From Agrostemma githago (taxonomy: Eukaryota; Streptophyta; Magnoliopsida; Caryophyllales; Caryophyllaceae), in assembly GCA_958450325.1 (NCBI GenBank), contig OY288246.1, positions 37,070,544 through 37,134,543 of the forward strand: DNA of 64,000 bases. The letters run 5' to 3'. Every line of letters starts with the position of its first letter. Positions within the stretch are counted from its first letter, which is position 1. Below, piece after piece: positions 19,701 through 30,613 of this stretch. Below the pieces are notes generated by a model, which ran no database searches, was not told the DNA's origin, and worked only from the letters and a program-made list of their open reading frames with translations. The position numbers and the translations under genes are program-made.

Positions 19701-22700
19701 GACAGGGTTCACCAATACCCTCTTAGGGTTCAGTTTCTTGCGTGATTAGTGACTTTGAATAAGGAAAAGGGTTTAGGGTTGGATTAGGCGGAGCCACGAA
19801 GCGGGTCCGCCTAATCCAACCGTAAACCCTTTTCCGTCCCGTCTTATGCTGTACCCCATCTTTGAATCACATACATGACAGGGTTCACCAATACCCTCTT
19901 AAAGTTCAGTTTCTTGCGGGATTAGTAACTTTAAATAAGGTAAAGGGTTTAGGGTTAGATTAGGCGGAGCCGTGAAGCGGGTCCGCCTAATCCAACCCTA
20001 AACCCTTTTCCGTCCCTGAATATGGAAAAGGGTTTAGGGTTGGATTAGGCGGAGCCGCGAAGCGGGTTTGCCTAATCCACCCCTAAACCCTTTTCCGTCC
20101 CGTCTTATGGTGTACCCCAACTTTGAATAACATACACGACAGGGTTCACCAATACCCTCTTAGGGTTCAGTTTCTTGCGGGATTAGTGACTTTAAATAAG
20201 GAAAAGGGTTTAGGATTGGATTAGGCGGAGCCGTGAAGCGGGTCCGCCTAATCCAACCCTAAACCCTATTCCGTCCTTGAATAAAGAAAAGGGTTTAGGG
20301 TTGGATTACGCGGAGCCGCGAAGCGGGTTCGCCTAATCCAACCCTAAACCCTTTTCCGTCCTTGAATAAGGAAAAGGGTTATGGTTGGATTAGGCGGAGC
20401 CGCGAAGCGGGTTCGCCTAATCCAACCCTAAACCCTATTCCGTCCTTGAATAAGGAATAGGTTTTAGGGTTGGATTAAGCGGAGCCGCGAAGCGGGTCCG
20501 CCCAATCCAACCGTAAACCCTTTTGCGTCCCGTCTTATGGTGTACCCCATCTTTGAATCACATACACGACAGGGTTCACCAATACCCTCTTAGGGTTCAG
20601 TTTCTTGCGGGATTAGTGACTTTGAATAAGGAAAAGGGTTTAGGGTTGGATTAGGCGGAGCCGTGAAGCGGGTCCGCTTAATCCAACCCTAGACCCTTTT
20701 CCGTCCCGTCTTATAGTGTACCCCATCTTTGAATCACATCCACGACAGGGTTCACCAATACCCTCTTAGGGTTCAGTTTCTTGCGTGATTAGTGACTTTG
20801 AATAAGGAAAAGGTTTTAGGGTTGGATTAGGCGAAGCCACGAAGCGGGTCCGCCTAATCCAACCGTAAACCCTTTTCCGTCCCGTCTTATGCTGTACCCC
20901 ATCTTTGAATCACATACATGACAGGGTTCACGAATACCCTCTTAAGGTACAGTTTCTTGCGGGATTAGTGACTTTAAATAAGGAAAAGGGTTTAGGGCTA
21001 GATTAGGTAGAGCCGTGAAGCGGGTCCGCCTAATCCAACCCTAAACCCTTTTCCGTCCTTGAATATGGAAAAGGGTTTAGGGTTGGATTAGGCGGAGCCG
21101 CGAAGCGGGTTTGCCTAATCCACCCCTAAACCCTTTTCCGTCCCGTCTTATGGTGTACCCCAACTTTGAATCACATACACGACAGGGTTCACCAATACCC
21201 TCTTAGGGTTCAGTTTCTTGCGGGATTAGTTACTTTAAATAAGGACAAGGGTTTAGGGTTGGATTAGGCGGAGCCGTGAAGCGGGTCCGCCTAATCCAAC
21301 CCTAAACCCTATTCCGTCCTTGAATAAGGAAAAGGATTTAGGGTTGGATTAGGCGGAGCCGCGAAGCGGGTTCACCTAATCCAACCCTAAACTCTTTTTC
21401 CGTCCTTGAATAAGGAAAAGGGTTATGGTTGGATTAGGCGGAGCCGCGAAGCGGGTTCGCCTAATCCAACCCTAAACCCTATTCCGTCCTTGAATAAGGA
21501 AACGGGTTTAGGGTTGGAATAAGCGGAGCCGCGAAGCGGGTTTGCCTAATCCACCCCAAAACCCTTTTCCTTCCCGTCTTATGGTATACCCCAACTTTGA
21601 ATCACATACACGACAGGGTTCACCAATACCCTCTTAGGGTCCAGTTTCTTGCAGGATTAGTGACTTTAAATAAGGAAAAGGGTTTAGGGTTGGATTAGGC
21701 GGAGCCGTGAAGCGGGTCCGCCTAATCCAACCCTAAACCCTATTCCGTCCTTGAATAATGAAAAGGGTTTAGGGTTGGATTAGGCGGAGCCGCGAAGCGG
21801 GTTCACCTAATCCAACCCTAAACCCTTTTTCCGTCCTTGAATAAGGAAAAGGGTTATGGTTGGATTAGGCGGAGCCGCGAAGCGGGTTCGCCTAATCCAA
21901 CCCTAAACCCTTTCCCGTCCCGTCTTATGGTGAATAAGAAAAAGGTTTTAGGGTTGGATTAAGCGGAGCCGCGAAGCGGGTCCGCCTAATCCAACTGTAA
22001 ACCCTTTTCCGTCCCGTCTTATGTTGTACTCCATCTTTGAATCACATACACGACAGGGTTCACCAATACCCTCTTAGGGTTCAGTTTCTTGCGGGATAAG
22101 TGACTTTAAATAAAGAAAAGGGTTTAGGGTTAGATTAGGCGGAGCCGTGAAGCGGGTCCGCCTAATCAAACCCTAAACCCTTTTCCGTCCCGTCTTATAG
22201 TGTACCCCATCTTTGAATCACATCCACGATAGGGTTCACCAATACCCTCTTAGGGTTCAGTTTCTTGCGTGATTAGTGACTTTGAATAAGGAAAAGGGTT
22301 TAGGGTTGGATTAGGCGGAGCCACGAAGCGGGTCCGCCTAATCCAACCGTAAACCCTTTTCCGTCCCGTCTTATGCTGTACCCCATCTTTGAATCACATA
22401 CATGACAGGGTTCACCAATACCCTCTTAAGGTACAGTTTCTTGCGGGATTAGTGACTTTAAATAAGGAAAAGGGTTTAGGGCTAGATTAGGCGGAGCCGT
22501 GAAGCGGATCCGCCTAATCCAACCCTAAACCCTTTTCCGTCCTTGAATATGGAAAAGGGTTTAGGGTTGGATTAGGCGGAGCCGCGAAGCGGGTATGCCT
22601 AATCCACCCCTAAACCCTTTTCCGTCCCGTCTTATGGTGTACCCCAACTTTGAATCACATACACGACAGGGTTCACCAATACCCTCTTAGGGTTCAGTTT

Positions 22701-22830
22701 CTTGCGGGATTAGTGACTTTAAATAAGGAAAAGGGTTTAGGGTTGGATTAGGCGGAGCCGTGAAGCGGGTCCGCCTAATCCAACCCTAAACCCTATTCCG
22801 TCCTTGAATAAGGAAAAGGGTTTAGAGTCG

Positions 22831-25540
22831 GATTAGGCGAGCCGCGAAGCGGGTTCACCTAATCCAACCCTAAACCCTTTTTCCGTCCTTGAATAAGGAA
22901 AAGGGTTATGGTTGGATTAGGCGGAGCCGCGAAGCGGGTTCGCCTAATCCAACCCTAAACCCTATTCCGTCCTTGAATAAGGAAACGGGTTTAGGGTTGG
23001 ATTAAGCGGAGCCGCGAAGCGGGTTCGCCTAATCCAACCCTAAACCCTTTTCCGTCCCGTCTTATGGTGTACCCCATCTTTGAATCACATAGACGGGGTT
23101 CACCAATACCCTCTTAGAGTTCAGTTTCTTGCGGGATTAGTGACTTTAAATAAGGAAAAGGATTTAGGGTTGGATTAGGCGGAGCCGTGAAGCGGGTCCG
23201 CCTAATCCAACCCTAAACCCTATTCGGTCCTTGAATAAGGAAAAGGGTTTAGGGTTGGATTAGGCGGAGCCGCGAAGCTGGTTCGCCTAATCCAACCCTA
23301 AACCCTTTTCCGTCCTTGAATAAGGAAAAGGGTTATGGTTGGATTAGGCGGAGCCGCGAAGTGGGTTCGCCTAATCCAACCCTAAACCCTATTCAATCCT
23401 TGATTAAGAAAAAGGGTTGTGGTTGGATTAGGCGGAGCCGCGAAGCGGGTTCGCCTAATCCAACCCTAAACCCTTTTCCGTCCCGTCTTATGGTGTACCC
23501 CATCTTTGAATCACATAGACGGGGTTCACCAATACCCTCTTAGGGTTCAGTTTCTTGCGGGATTAGTGACTTTAAATAAGGAAAAGGGTTTAGGGTTGGA
23601 TTAGGCGGAGCCGTGAAGCGGGTCCGCCTAATCCAACCCTAAACCCTATTCCGTCCTTGAATAAGGAAAAGGGTTTAGGGTCGGATTAGGCGAGCCGCGA
23701 AGCGGGTTCACCTAATCCAACCCTAAACCCTTTTTCCGTCCTTGAATAAGGAAAAGGGTTATGGTTGGATTAGGCGGAGCCGCGAAGCGGGTTCGCCTAA
23801 TCCAACCCTAAACCCTATTCCGTCCTTGAATAAGGAAACGGGTTTAGGGTTGGATTAAGCGGAGCCGCGAAGCGGGTTCGCCTAATCCAACCCTAAACCC
23901 TTTTCCGTCCCGTCTTATGGTGTACCCCATCTTTGAATCACATAGACGGGGTTCACCAATACCCTCTTAGAGTTCAGTTTCTTGCGGGATTAGTGACTTT
24001 AAATAAGGAAAAGGATTTAGGGTTGGATTAGGCGGAGCCGTGAAGCGGGTCCGCCTAATCCAACCCTAAACCCTATTCGGTCCTTGAATAAGGAAAAGGG
24101 TTTAGGGTTGGATTAGGCGGAGCCGCGAAGCTGGTTCGCCTAATCCAACCCTAAACCCTTTTCCGTCCTTGAATAAGGAAAAGGGTTATGGTTGGATTAG
24201 GTGGAGCCGCGAAGCGGGTTCGCCTAATCCAACCCTAAACCCTATTCCGTCCTTGAATACGGAAAAGGTTTTAGGGTTGGATTAAGCGGAACCGCGAAGC
24301 GGGTCCGCCTAATCCAACCGTAAACCCTTTTCCGTCCCGTCTTATGCTGTACCCCATCTTTGAATCACATACACGACAGGGTTCACCAATACCCTCTTAG
24401 GGTTCAGTTTCTTGCGGGATTAGTGACTTTAAATAAAGAAAAGGGTTTAGGGTTAGATTAGGCGGAGCCGTGAAGCGGGTCCGCCTAATCCAACCCTAAA
24501 CCCTTTTCCGTCCTTGAATATGGAAAAGGGTTTAGGGTTGGATTAGGCGGAGCCGCGAAGCGGGTTTGCCTAATCCACCCCTAAACCCTTTTCCGTCCCG
24601 TCTTATGGTGTACCCCAACTTTGAATCACATACACGACAGGGTTCACCAATACCCTCTTAGGGTTCAGTTTCTTGCGGGATTAGTGACTTTAAATAAGGA
24701 AAAGGGTTTAGGGTTGGATTAGGCGGAGCCGTGAAGCGGGTCCGCCTAATCCAACCATAGGGTTTAGGGTTGGATTAGGCGGAGCCGCGAAGCGGGTGCA
24801 CCTAATCCAACCCTAAACCCTTTTTCCGTCATTGAATAAGGAAGAGGGTTATGGTTGGATTAGGCGGAGCCGCGAAGCGGGTTCGCCTAATCCAACCCTA
24901 AACCCTTTTCCGTCCCGTCTTATGGTGTACCCCATCTTTGAATCACATAGACGGGGTTCACCAATACCCTCTTAGGGTTCAGTTTCTTGCGGGATTAGTG
25001 ACTTTAAATAAGGAAAAGGGTTTAGGGTTGGATTAGGCGGAGCCGTGAAGCGGGTCCGCCTAATCCAACCCTAAACCCTATTCCGTCCTTGAATAAGGAA
25101 AAGGGTTTAGGGTCGGATTAGGCGAGCCGCGAAGCGGGTTCACCTAATCCAACCCTAAACCCTTTTTCCGTCCTTGAATAAGGAAAAGGGGTATGGTTGG
25201 ATTAGGCGGAGCCGCGAAGCGGGTTCGCCTAATCCAACCCTAAACCCTATTCCGTCCTTGAATAAGGAAACGGGTTTAGGGTTGGATTAAGCGGAGCCGC
25301 GAAGCGGGTTCGCCTAATCCAACCCTAAACCCTTTTTCGTCCCGTCTTATGGTGTACCCCATCTTTGAATCACATAGACGGGGTTCACCAATACCCTCTT
25401 AGAGTTCAGTTTCTTGCGGGATTAGTGACTTTAAATAAGGAAAAGGATTTAGGGTTGGATTAGGCGGAGCCGTGAAGCGGGTCCGCCTAATCCAACCCTA
25501 AACCCTATTCAGTCCTTGAATAAGGAAAAGGGTTTAGGGT
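22831..25540 (+). repeat. 853-bp satellite higher-order repeat and a copy 1432 bp downstream
   Basis: Two private variants track this amplification. A one-base loss giving GATTAGGCGAGCC occurs at 22831, 23684 and 25116. A spacer deletion giving CATAGACGGGGTTC has its AGAC at 23091, 23517, 23944, 24949 and 25376. Spacings are 426, 427, 853 and 1432 bp, so an 853-bp dimer was duplicated in tandem and part of it was copied again 1432 bp away. The right limit is approximate. Confidence 0.75.
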
Positions 25541-27367
25541 TGGATTAGGCGGAGCCGCGAAGCGGGTTCGCCTAATCCAACCGTAAACCCTTTTCCGTCC
25601 TTGAATAAGGAAAAGGGTTTAGGGTTGGATTAGGCGGAGCCGCGAAGCGGGTTCGCCTAATCCAACCCTAAACCCTATTCCGTCCTTGAATAAGGAAAAG
25701 GGTTTAGGGTTGGATTAAGCGGAGCCGCGAAGCGGGTCCGCCTAATCCAACCGTAAACCCTTTTCCGTCCCGTCTTATGCTGTACCCCATCTTTGAATCA
25801 CATACACGACAGGGTTCACCAATACCCTCTTAGGGTTCAGTTTCTTGCGGGATTAGTGACTTTAAATAAAGAAAAGGGTTTAGGGTTTGATTAGGCGGAG
25901 CCGTGAAGCGGGTCCGCCTAATCCAACCCTAAACCCTTTTCCGTCCCGTCTTATAGTGTACCCCAACTTTGAATCACATCCACGACAGGGTTCACCAATA
26001 CCCTTTTAGGGTTCAGTTTCTTGCGGGATTAGTGACTTTAAATAAGGAAAAGGGTTTAGGGTTAGAGGTCCGCCTAATCCATCCCTAAACCCTTTTCCGT
26101 CCCGTCTTATAGTGTACCCCATCTTCGAATCACATCCACGACAGGGTTCACCAAACCCTCTTAGGGTTCAGTTTCTTGCGTGATTAGTGACTTTGAATAA
26201 GGAAAAGGGTTTAGGGTTGGATTAGGCGGAGCCACGAAGCGGGTCTGCCTAATCCAACCGTAAACCCTTTTTCGTCCCGTCTTATGCTGTACACCATCTT
26301 TGAATCACATACACGACAGGGTTCACCAATACCCTCTTAAGGTTCAGTTTCTTGCGGGATTAGTGACTTTAAATAAGGAAAAGGGTTTAGGGCTAGATTA
26401 GGCGGAGCCGTGAAGCGGGTCCGCCTAATCCAACCCTAAACCCTATTCCGTCCTTGAATAAGGAAAAGGGTTTAGGGTTCGATTAGGCGGAGCCGCGAAG
26501 CGGGTTCACCTAATCCAACCCTAAACCCTTTTTCCGTCCTTGAATAAGGAAAAGGGTTATGGTTGGATTAGGCGGAGCCGCGAAGCGGGTTCGTCTAATC
26601 CAACCCTAAACCCTATTCCGTCCTTGAATAAGGAAACAGGTTTAGGGTTGGATTAAGCGGAGCCGCGAAGCGGGTTTGCCTAATTCACCCTTAAACCCTT
26701 TTCTGTCCCGTCTTATGATGTACCCCAACTTTGAATCACATACACGACAGGGTTCACCAATACCCTCTTAGGGTTCAGTTTCTTGCGGGATTAGTGACTT
26801 TAAATAAGGAAAAGGGTTTAGGGTTGGATTAGGCGGAGCCGTGAAGCGGGTCCGCCTAATCCAACCCTAAACCCTATTCCGTCCTTGAATAAGGAAAAGG
26901 GTTTAGGGTTGGATTAGGCGGAGCCGCGAAGCGGGTTCGCCTAATCCAACCCTAAACACTTTTTCCGTCCTTGAATAATGAAAAGGGTTATGGTTGGATT
27001 AGGCGGAGCCGCGAAGCGGGTTCGACTAATCCAACCCTAAACCCTATTCCGTCCTTGAATAAGGAAAAGGGTTTAGGGTTGGATTAGGCGGAGCCTCGAA
27101 GCGGGTTCGCCTAATCAAGCCCTAAACCCTTTTCCGTCCCGTCTTATGGTGTACCCCAACTTTGAATCACATACACGACAGGGTTCACCAATACCCTCTT
27201 AGGGTTCAGTTTCTTGCGGGATTAGTGACTTTAAATAAGGAAAAGTGTTTAGGGTTGGATTAGGCGGAGCCGTGAAGCGGGTCCGCCTAATCCAACCCTA
27301 AACCCTATTCCGTCCTTGAATAAGGAAAAGGGTTTAGGGTTGGATTAGGCGGAGCCGCGAAGCGGGT

Positions 27368-27372
27368 TCGCC
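27368..27372. repeat. Target-site duplication TCGCC, left copy
   Basis: TCGCC directly precedes LTR 1 of the concatemer and recurs at 34838-34842. Joining the flanks gives an ordinary satellite right arm, GGGTTCGCCTAATCC. Confidence 0.92.
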
Positions 27373-27698
27373 TGATGTGAGTTGAAATGAACTTTGAAAC
27401 AAGAATGAGAGATATGATTAGTATTCTGAAATGGAACGTGAATGAGTAACCAAAACAGAAAGAAAAGATAGTTTTAAGGAAGGATAAACCGTAACCAAGG
27501 ATAGTATGCTAGGTGAAGTAGACCTATACTCCAACAAAGCGGTTTGCTAGATCAAACACTCGATTGAAATAGCGAGTTTAGAGCTTGTAACGCGACTCAC
27601 TCTAGACTTTGTCTTGTAAACTACAAGGACGAAACAGAAAGCTCAGCTTTACTCAAGTTTTTTTATGCAAATTGGATGTCTTATTCATTCAACTAAAT

Positions 27699-27712
27699 GG
27701 CTATATATAGCC
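27699..27712 (-). promoter_or_regulatory. Palindromic TATA box of the LTR family
   Basis: GGCTATATATAGCC is a perfect 14-bp palindrome with a TATATATAG core. The same box occurs in the other concatemer LTRs at 29319, 30940, 32559 and 34178. Close forms occur at 36667 and 38461 (GGCTATAAATAGCC), 41422, 63048 and 63606. Conservation in every family member marks it as the core promoter of the LTR. Confidence 0.6.
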
Positions 27713-27765
27713 TACAATCAGACCTTAAACTTGGCTGATTAGGGTGACAAAAACAAAGTTACAAC

Positions 27766-27922
27766 CATGTGAACAAGGAGCTATTAACAAAGCTAGGAGC
27801 TAATAACAAAATAATGTAAACTAGGAGCTAATAACAAAGTAATGTCAACAAGGAGCTAATAACAAAGCTAAGAGAGCATTAAGGTGTGGCTGGTGAGAAC
27901 ATGGAGCTAATAACAAAGCTTC
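27766..27922 (-). repeat. Short tandem motif array in U3 of LTR 1
   Basis: About five imperfect copies of a 25-30 bp motif built on GGAGCTAATAACAAAGC lie just upstream of the TATA box in element orientation. The array is present in all concatemer LTRs and in weaker form at 41500-41680 and 63680-63800. Such U3 repeats are often enhancer-like, but that is inference. Confidence 0.6.
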
Positions 27923-27986
27923 ATTTGGACGTGCACACCAAGTGAACACAACCAGCTTCAAACGTCCTCTTTAACCCCGGTGCTTT

Positions 27987-28358
27987 CCCATGCACAACTG
28001 ACTTGTTCGGACCATAACTTTGTCAATACTTGTTCAATGAGCCTTCATGAATAGTCATTGGAAAGATAAGCTCGAAATCTATCTCCTCCATTTTGAATGA
28101 CTACGAAATTCCAAGTATAACTCGAGATATGGACTGATCAAAACAATGCTGCAAAATGAACTCGCATCAGAAATTCCCATGCACAACTGTCTTGTTCGGA
28201 CCATAACTTTGTCAATACTTGTTCAATGAGCCTTCATGAATAGTCATTGGAAAGATAAGCTCGAAATCTATCTCCTCCATTTTGAATGACTACGAAACTC
28301 CAAGTATAACTCGAGATATGGACTGATCAAAACAACGGTGCAAAATGAACTCGCATCA
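27987..28358 (-). repeat. 189-bp direct duplication at the U3 end of LTR 1
   Basis: CCCATGCACAACTG starts at 27987 and again at 28176, a spacing of 189 bp, followed by nearly identical sequence. The inner copy ends CTCGCATCAG and the outer copy ends CTCGCATCA at the LTR terminus, so a second LTR-end sequence lies inside the LTR. The same duplication is in all five LTRs. The equivalent unit is 181 bp in the plus-strand element. Confidence 0.85.
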
Positions 28359-28782
28359 TACTCTCCTTCTTTGAAAAAGAATTGTCCTCAATTCTTGTAA
28401 CAAGTATCCCACCTGGATCAAATACAAAATTTGTTAGGATCAACACATCCTTACTCCAAATAGACATAAGTGTGGGTAACGTTGGTATCACGGCTCGACC
28501 CCAAGCTCGACTCCTTTTCAAGTAGGTGTTGTTTTGAATGCTTGTGAACTCTACTTTGCTTGTCGTGAACAAGGATGGATCAGGTATCTTTTGTTGCTTC
28601 TCAAAGTATTCCACAAGCTCAACCCCCTTACTCTCCATGCTTGTTTTGATTAAGATCAGAATTTGTTTCTTCTTGCACAACCCGTTTGGTTGAAGATGAT
28701 ACTCGTCAAAAACAGGTGGTAACGTTGGATCAAACACCAAACTTTCCTCGTAAGTGTTTTCAAACGAGAAAATTCCAGCCAT
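28327..28782 (-). CDS. Small ORF of non-autonomous LTR element, copy 1
   Basis: 151 residues starting MAGIFSFENTYEESL. There is no Gag, zinc knuckle, protease, integrase or RT motif. Near the end, VFDPGGILVTRIEDNSF resembles the closing segment of plant Ty3/gypsy polyproteins (FDPGG...RTNSF type), which also abuts the polypurine tract. This suggests a pol remnant left by internal deletion. The frame runs across the polypurine tract and stops 30 bases inside LTR 1. The start is the ATG shared by all copies. Frames upstream join or miss it depending on the length of the A run. Function unknown. It is kept open in all four copies, but the copies are too alike for that to show selection. Confidence 0.55.
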   Translation of the reverse strand: MAGIFSFENTYEESLVFDPTLPPVFDEYHLQPNGLCKKKQILILIKTSMESKGVELVEYFEKQQKIPDPSLFTTSKVEFTSIQNNTYLKRSRAWGRAVIPTLPTLMSIWSKDVLILTNFVFDPGGILVTRIEDNSFSKKESMMRVHFAPLF

Positions 28783-28992
28783 CTTCTTTTTTTTTTTTTT
28801 TTTTTGAAAATAAATCGAACTTCAACAAGAACCACGAAACAATCAAAACCGATTAACCCTCGAACTACCCGCACGAGTTTAACCTTTGAATTCCAATCGC
28901 AATCAGAAATTCAACTAACAACTTGGCTTTGACACTCCTTGGACCGTCTTGATTTTAAGAAAAATCAAGAGTTGTAGCTCTGATACCACTAA
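28359..28992 (-). other. Concatemer internal region 1
   Basis: 634 bp, with the primer-binding site at 28977-28988 (element strand TGGTATCAGAGC) four bases from LTR 2, and the polypurine tract at 28359-28371 touching LTR 1. It contains a 19-base T run (A on the element strand) just upstream of the ORF start. Confidence 0.9.
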
Positions 28993-29978
28993 TGATGTGA
29001 GTTGATATGAACTTTGAAACAAGGATAAGAAGTATGATTAGTATTCTGAAATGGAACGTAAACAACAAACCAAAACAGAATGAAAGGATAGTTTTAAGGT
29101 TGAATAAACCGTAACCAAGGATAGTATGCTAGGTGAAGTAGACCTATACTCCAACAAAGCGGTTTGCTAGATCAAACACTCGATTGAAATAGCGAGTTTA
29201 GAGCTTGTAACGCGACTCACTCTAGACTTTGTCTTGTAAACTACAAGGACGAAACAGAAAGCTCAGCTTTACTCAAGTTTTTTTATGCAAATTGGATGTC
29301 TTATTCATTCAACTAAATGGCTATATATAGCCTACAATCAGACCTTAAACTTGGCTGATTAGGGTGACAAAAACAAAGTTACAACCATGTGAACAAGGAG
29401 CTATTAACAAAGCTAGGAGCTAATAACAAAGTAATGTAAACTAGGAGCTAATAACAAAGTAATGTGAACAAGGAGCTAATAACAAAGCTAAGAGAGCATT
29501 AAGGTGTGGCTGGTGAGAACATGGAGCTAATAACAAAGCTTCATTTGGACGTGCACACCAAGTGAACACAACCAGCTTCAAACGTCCTCTTTAACCCCGG
29601 TGCTTTCCCATGCACAACTGACTTGTTCGGACCATAACTTTGTCAATACTTGTTCAATGAGCCTTCATGAATAGTCATTGGAAAGATAAGCTCGAAATCT
29701 ATCTCCTCCATTTTGAATGACTACGAAATTCCAAGTATAACTCGAGATATGGACTGATCAAAACAATGCTGCAAAATGAACTCGCATCAGAAATTCCCAT
29801 GCACAACTGTCTTGTTCGGACCATAACTTTGTCAATACTTGTTCAATGAGCCTTCATGAATAGTCATTGGAAAGATAAGCTCGAAATCTATCTCCTCCAT
29901 TTTGAATGACTACGAAACTCCAAGTATAACTCGAGATATGGACTGATCAAAACAACGGTGCAAAATGAACTCGCATCA
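28993..29978 (-). repeat. Concatemer LTR 2
   Basis: 986 bp, TGATGTGAGTTGATATG to CTCGCATCA on the plus strand. By eye it is identical to LTRs 3 and 4. It serves as 5' LTR of the first internal unit and 3' LTR of the second. Confidence 0.92.
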
Positions 29979-30402
29979 TACTCTCCTTCTTTGAAAAAGA
30001 ATTGTCCTCAATTCTTGTAACAAGTATCCCACCTGGATCAAATACAAAATTTGTTAGGATCAACACATCCTTACTCCAAATAGACATAAGTGTGGGTAAC
30101 GTTGGTATCACGGCTCGACCCCAAGCTTGACTCCTTTTCAAGTAGGTGTTGTTTTGAATGCTTGTGAACTCTACTTTGCTTGTCGTGAACAAGGATGGAT
30201 CAGGTATCTTTTGTTGCTTCTCAAAGTATTCCACAAGCTCAACCCCCTTACTCTCCATGCTTGTTTTGATTAAGATCAGAATTTGTTTCTTCTTGCACAA
30301 CCCGTTTGGTTGAAGATGATACTCGTCAAAAACAGGTGGTAACGTTGGATCAAACACCAAACTTTCCTCGTAAGTGTTTTCAAACGAGAAAATTCCAGCC
30401 AT
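29947..30402 (-). CDS. Small ORF of non-autonomous LTR element, copy 2
   Basis: Same 151-residue protein as copy 1 except for one change near the middle (Q for R at the KRSRAWGR site, from CTTGAC for CTCGAC at 30127). With the 20-base A run an upstream ATG at 30495 is in frame and would give 182 residues with a poly-lysine stretch. I prefer the conserved start at 30402. Confidence 0.55.
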   Translation of the reverse strand: MAGIFSFENTYEESLVFDPTLPPVFDEYHLQPNGLCKKKQILILIKTSMESKGVELVEYFEKQQKIPDPSLFTTSKVEFTSIQNNTYLKRSQAWGRAVIPTLPTLMSIWSKDVLILTNFVFDPGGILVTRIEDNSFSKKESMMRVHFAPLF

Positions 30403-30613
30403 CTTCTTTTTTTTTTTTTTTTTTTTGAAAATAAATCGAACTTCAACAAGAACCACGAAACAATCAAAACCGATTAACCCTCGAACTACCCGCACGAGTT
30501 TAACCTTTGAATTCCAATCGCAATCAGAAATTCAACTAACAACTTGGCTTTGACACTCCTTGGACCGTCTTGATTTTAAGAAAAATCAAGAGTTGTAGCT
30601 CTGATACCACTAA
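29979..30613 (-). other. Concatemer internal region 2
   Basis: 635 bp, with the primer-binding site at 30598-30609. The T run is 20 bases, one longer than in region 1, which puts an upstream ATG in frame with the small ORF. Confidence 0.9.

Larger units (their letters stand above)
16751..27372 (+). repeat. Palindromic telomere-motif satellite array, block 2
   Basis: Same satellite and orientation as block 1. A phased block of long-unit types (TATAGTG form, then ATGCTG form, then the GAATATGG short unit, then the ATGGTG..AACTTTG form), seen at 838 and 3431 in block 1, recurs here with the same 430-bp internal spacing at 17429, 20709 and 22193. It includes several broken units: a spacer deletion at about 21921-21940, a deletion junction at about 24753-24765 and an apex deletion at about 26058-26070. 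It ends at the TCGCC target site of the concatemer. Confidence 0.95.
27373..28358 (-). repeat. Concatemer LTR 1 (leftmost, 3'-most), chimeric end
   Basis: 986 bp, TGATGTGAG to CTCGCATCA on the plus strand. The first 115 bp or so carry about 16 differences from the other four LTRs (for example AAGAATGAGAGATATG where the others read AAGGATAAGAAGTATG). From about 27490 on I see only two differences. The outer tract resembles the LTRs at 41084 and 63280 more closely. Confidence 0.9.

Noticed and set aside
16751..27372. True telomere array
   Set aside because: TTTAGGG-phase runs are only about 12 bases, occur in both orientations within each unit, and never form long perfect tandem heptamers.
28786..28806. 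T run as the poly(A) tail of a LINE or SINE on the minus strand
   Set aside because: It lies inside an LTR element between primer-binding site and ORF start, at the same place in all copies, with no target duplication next to it.
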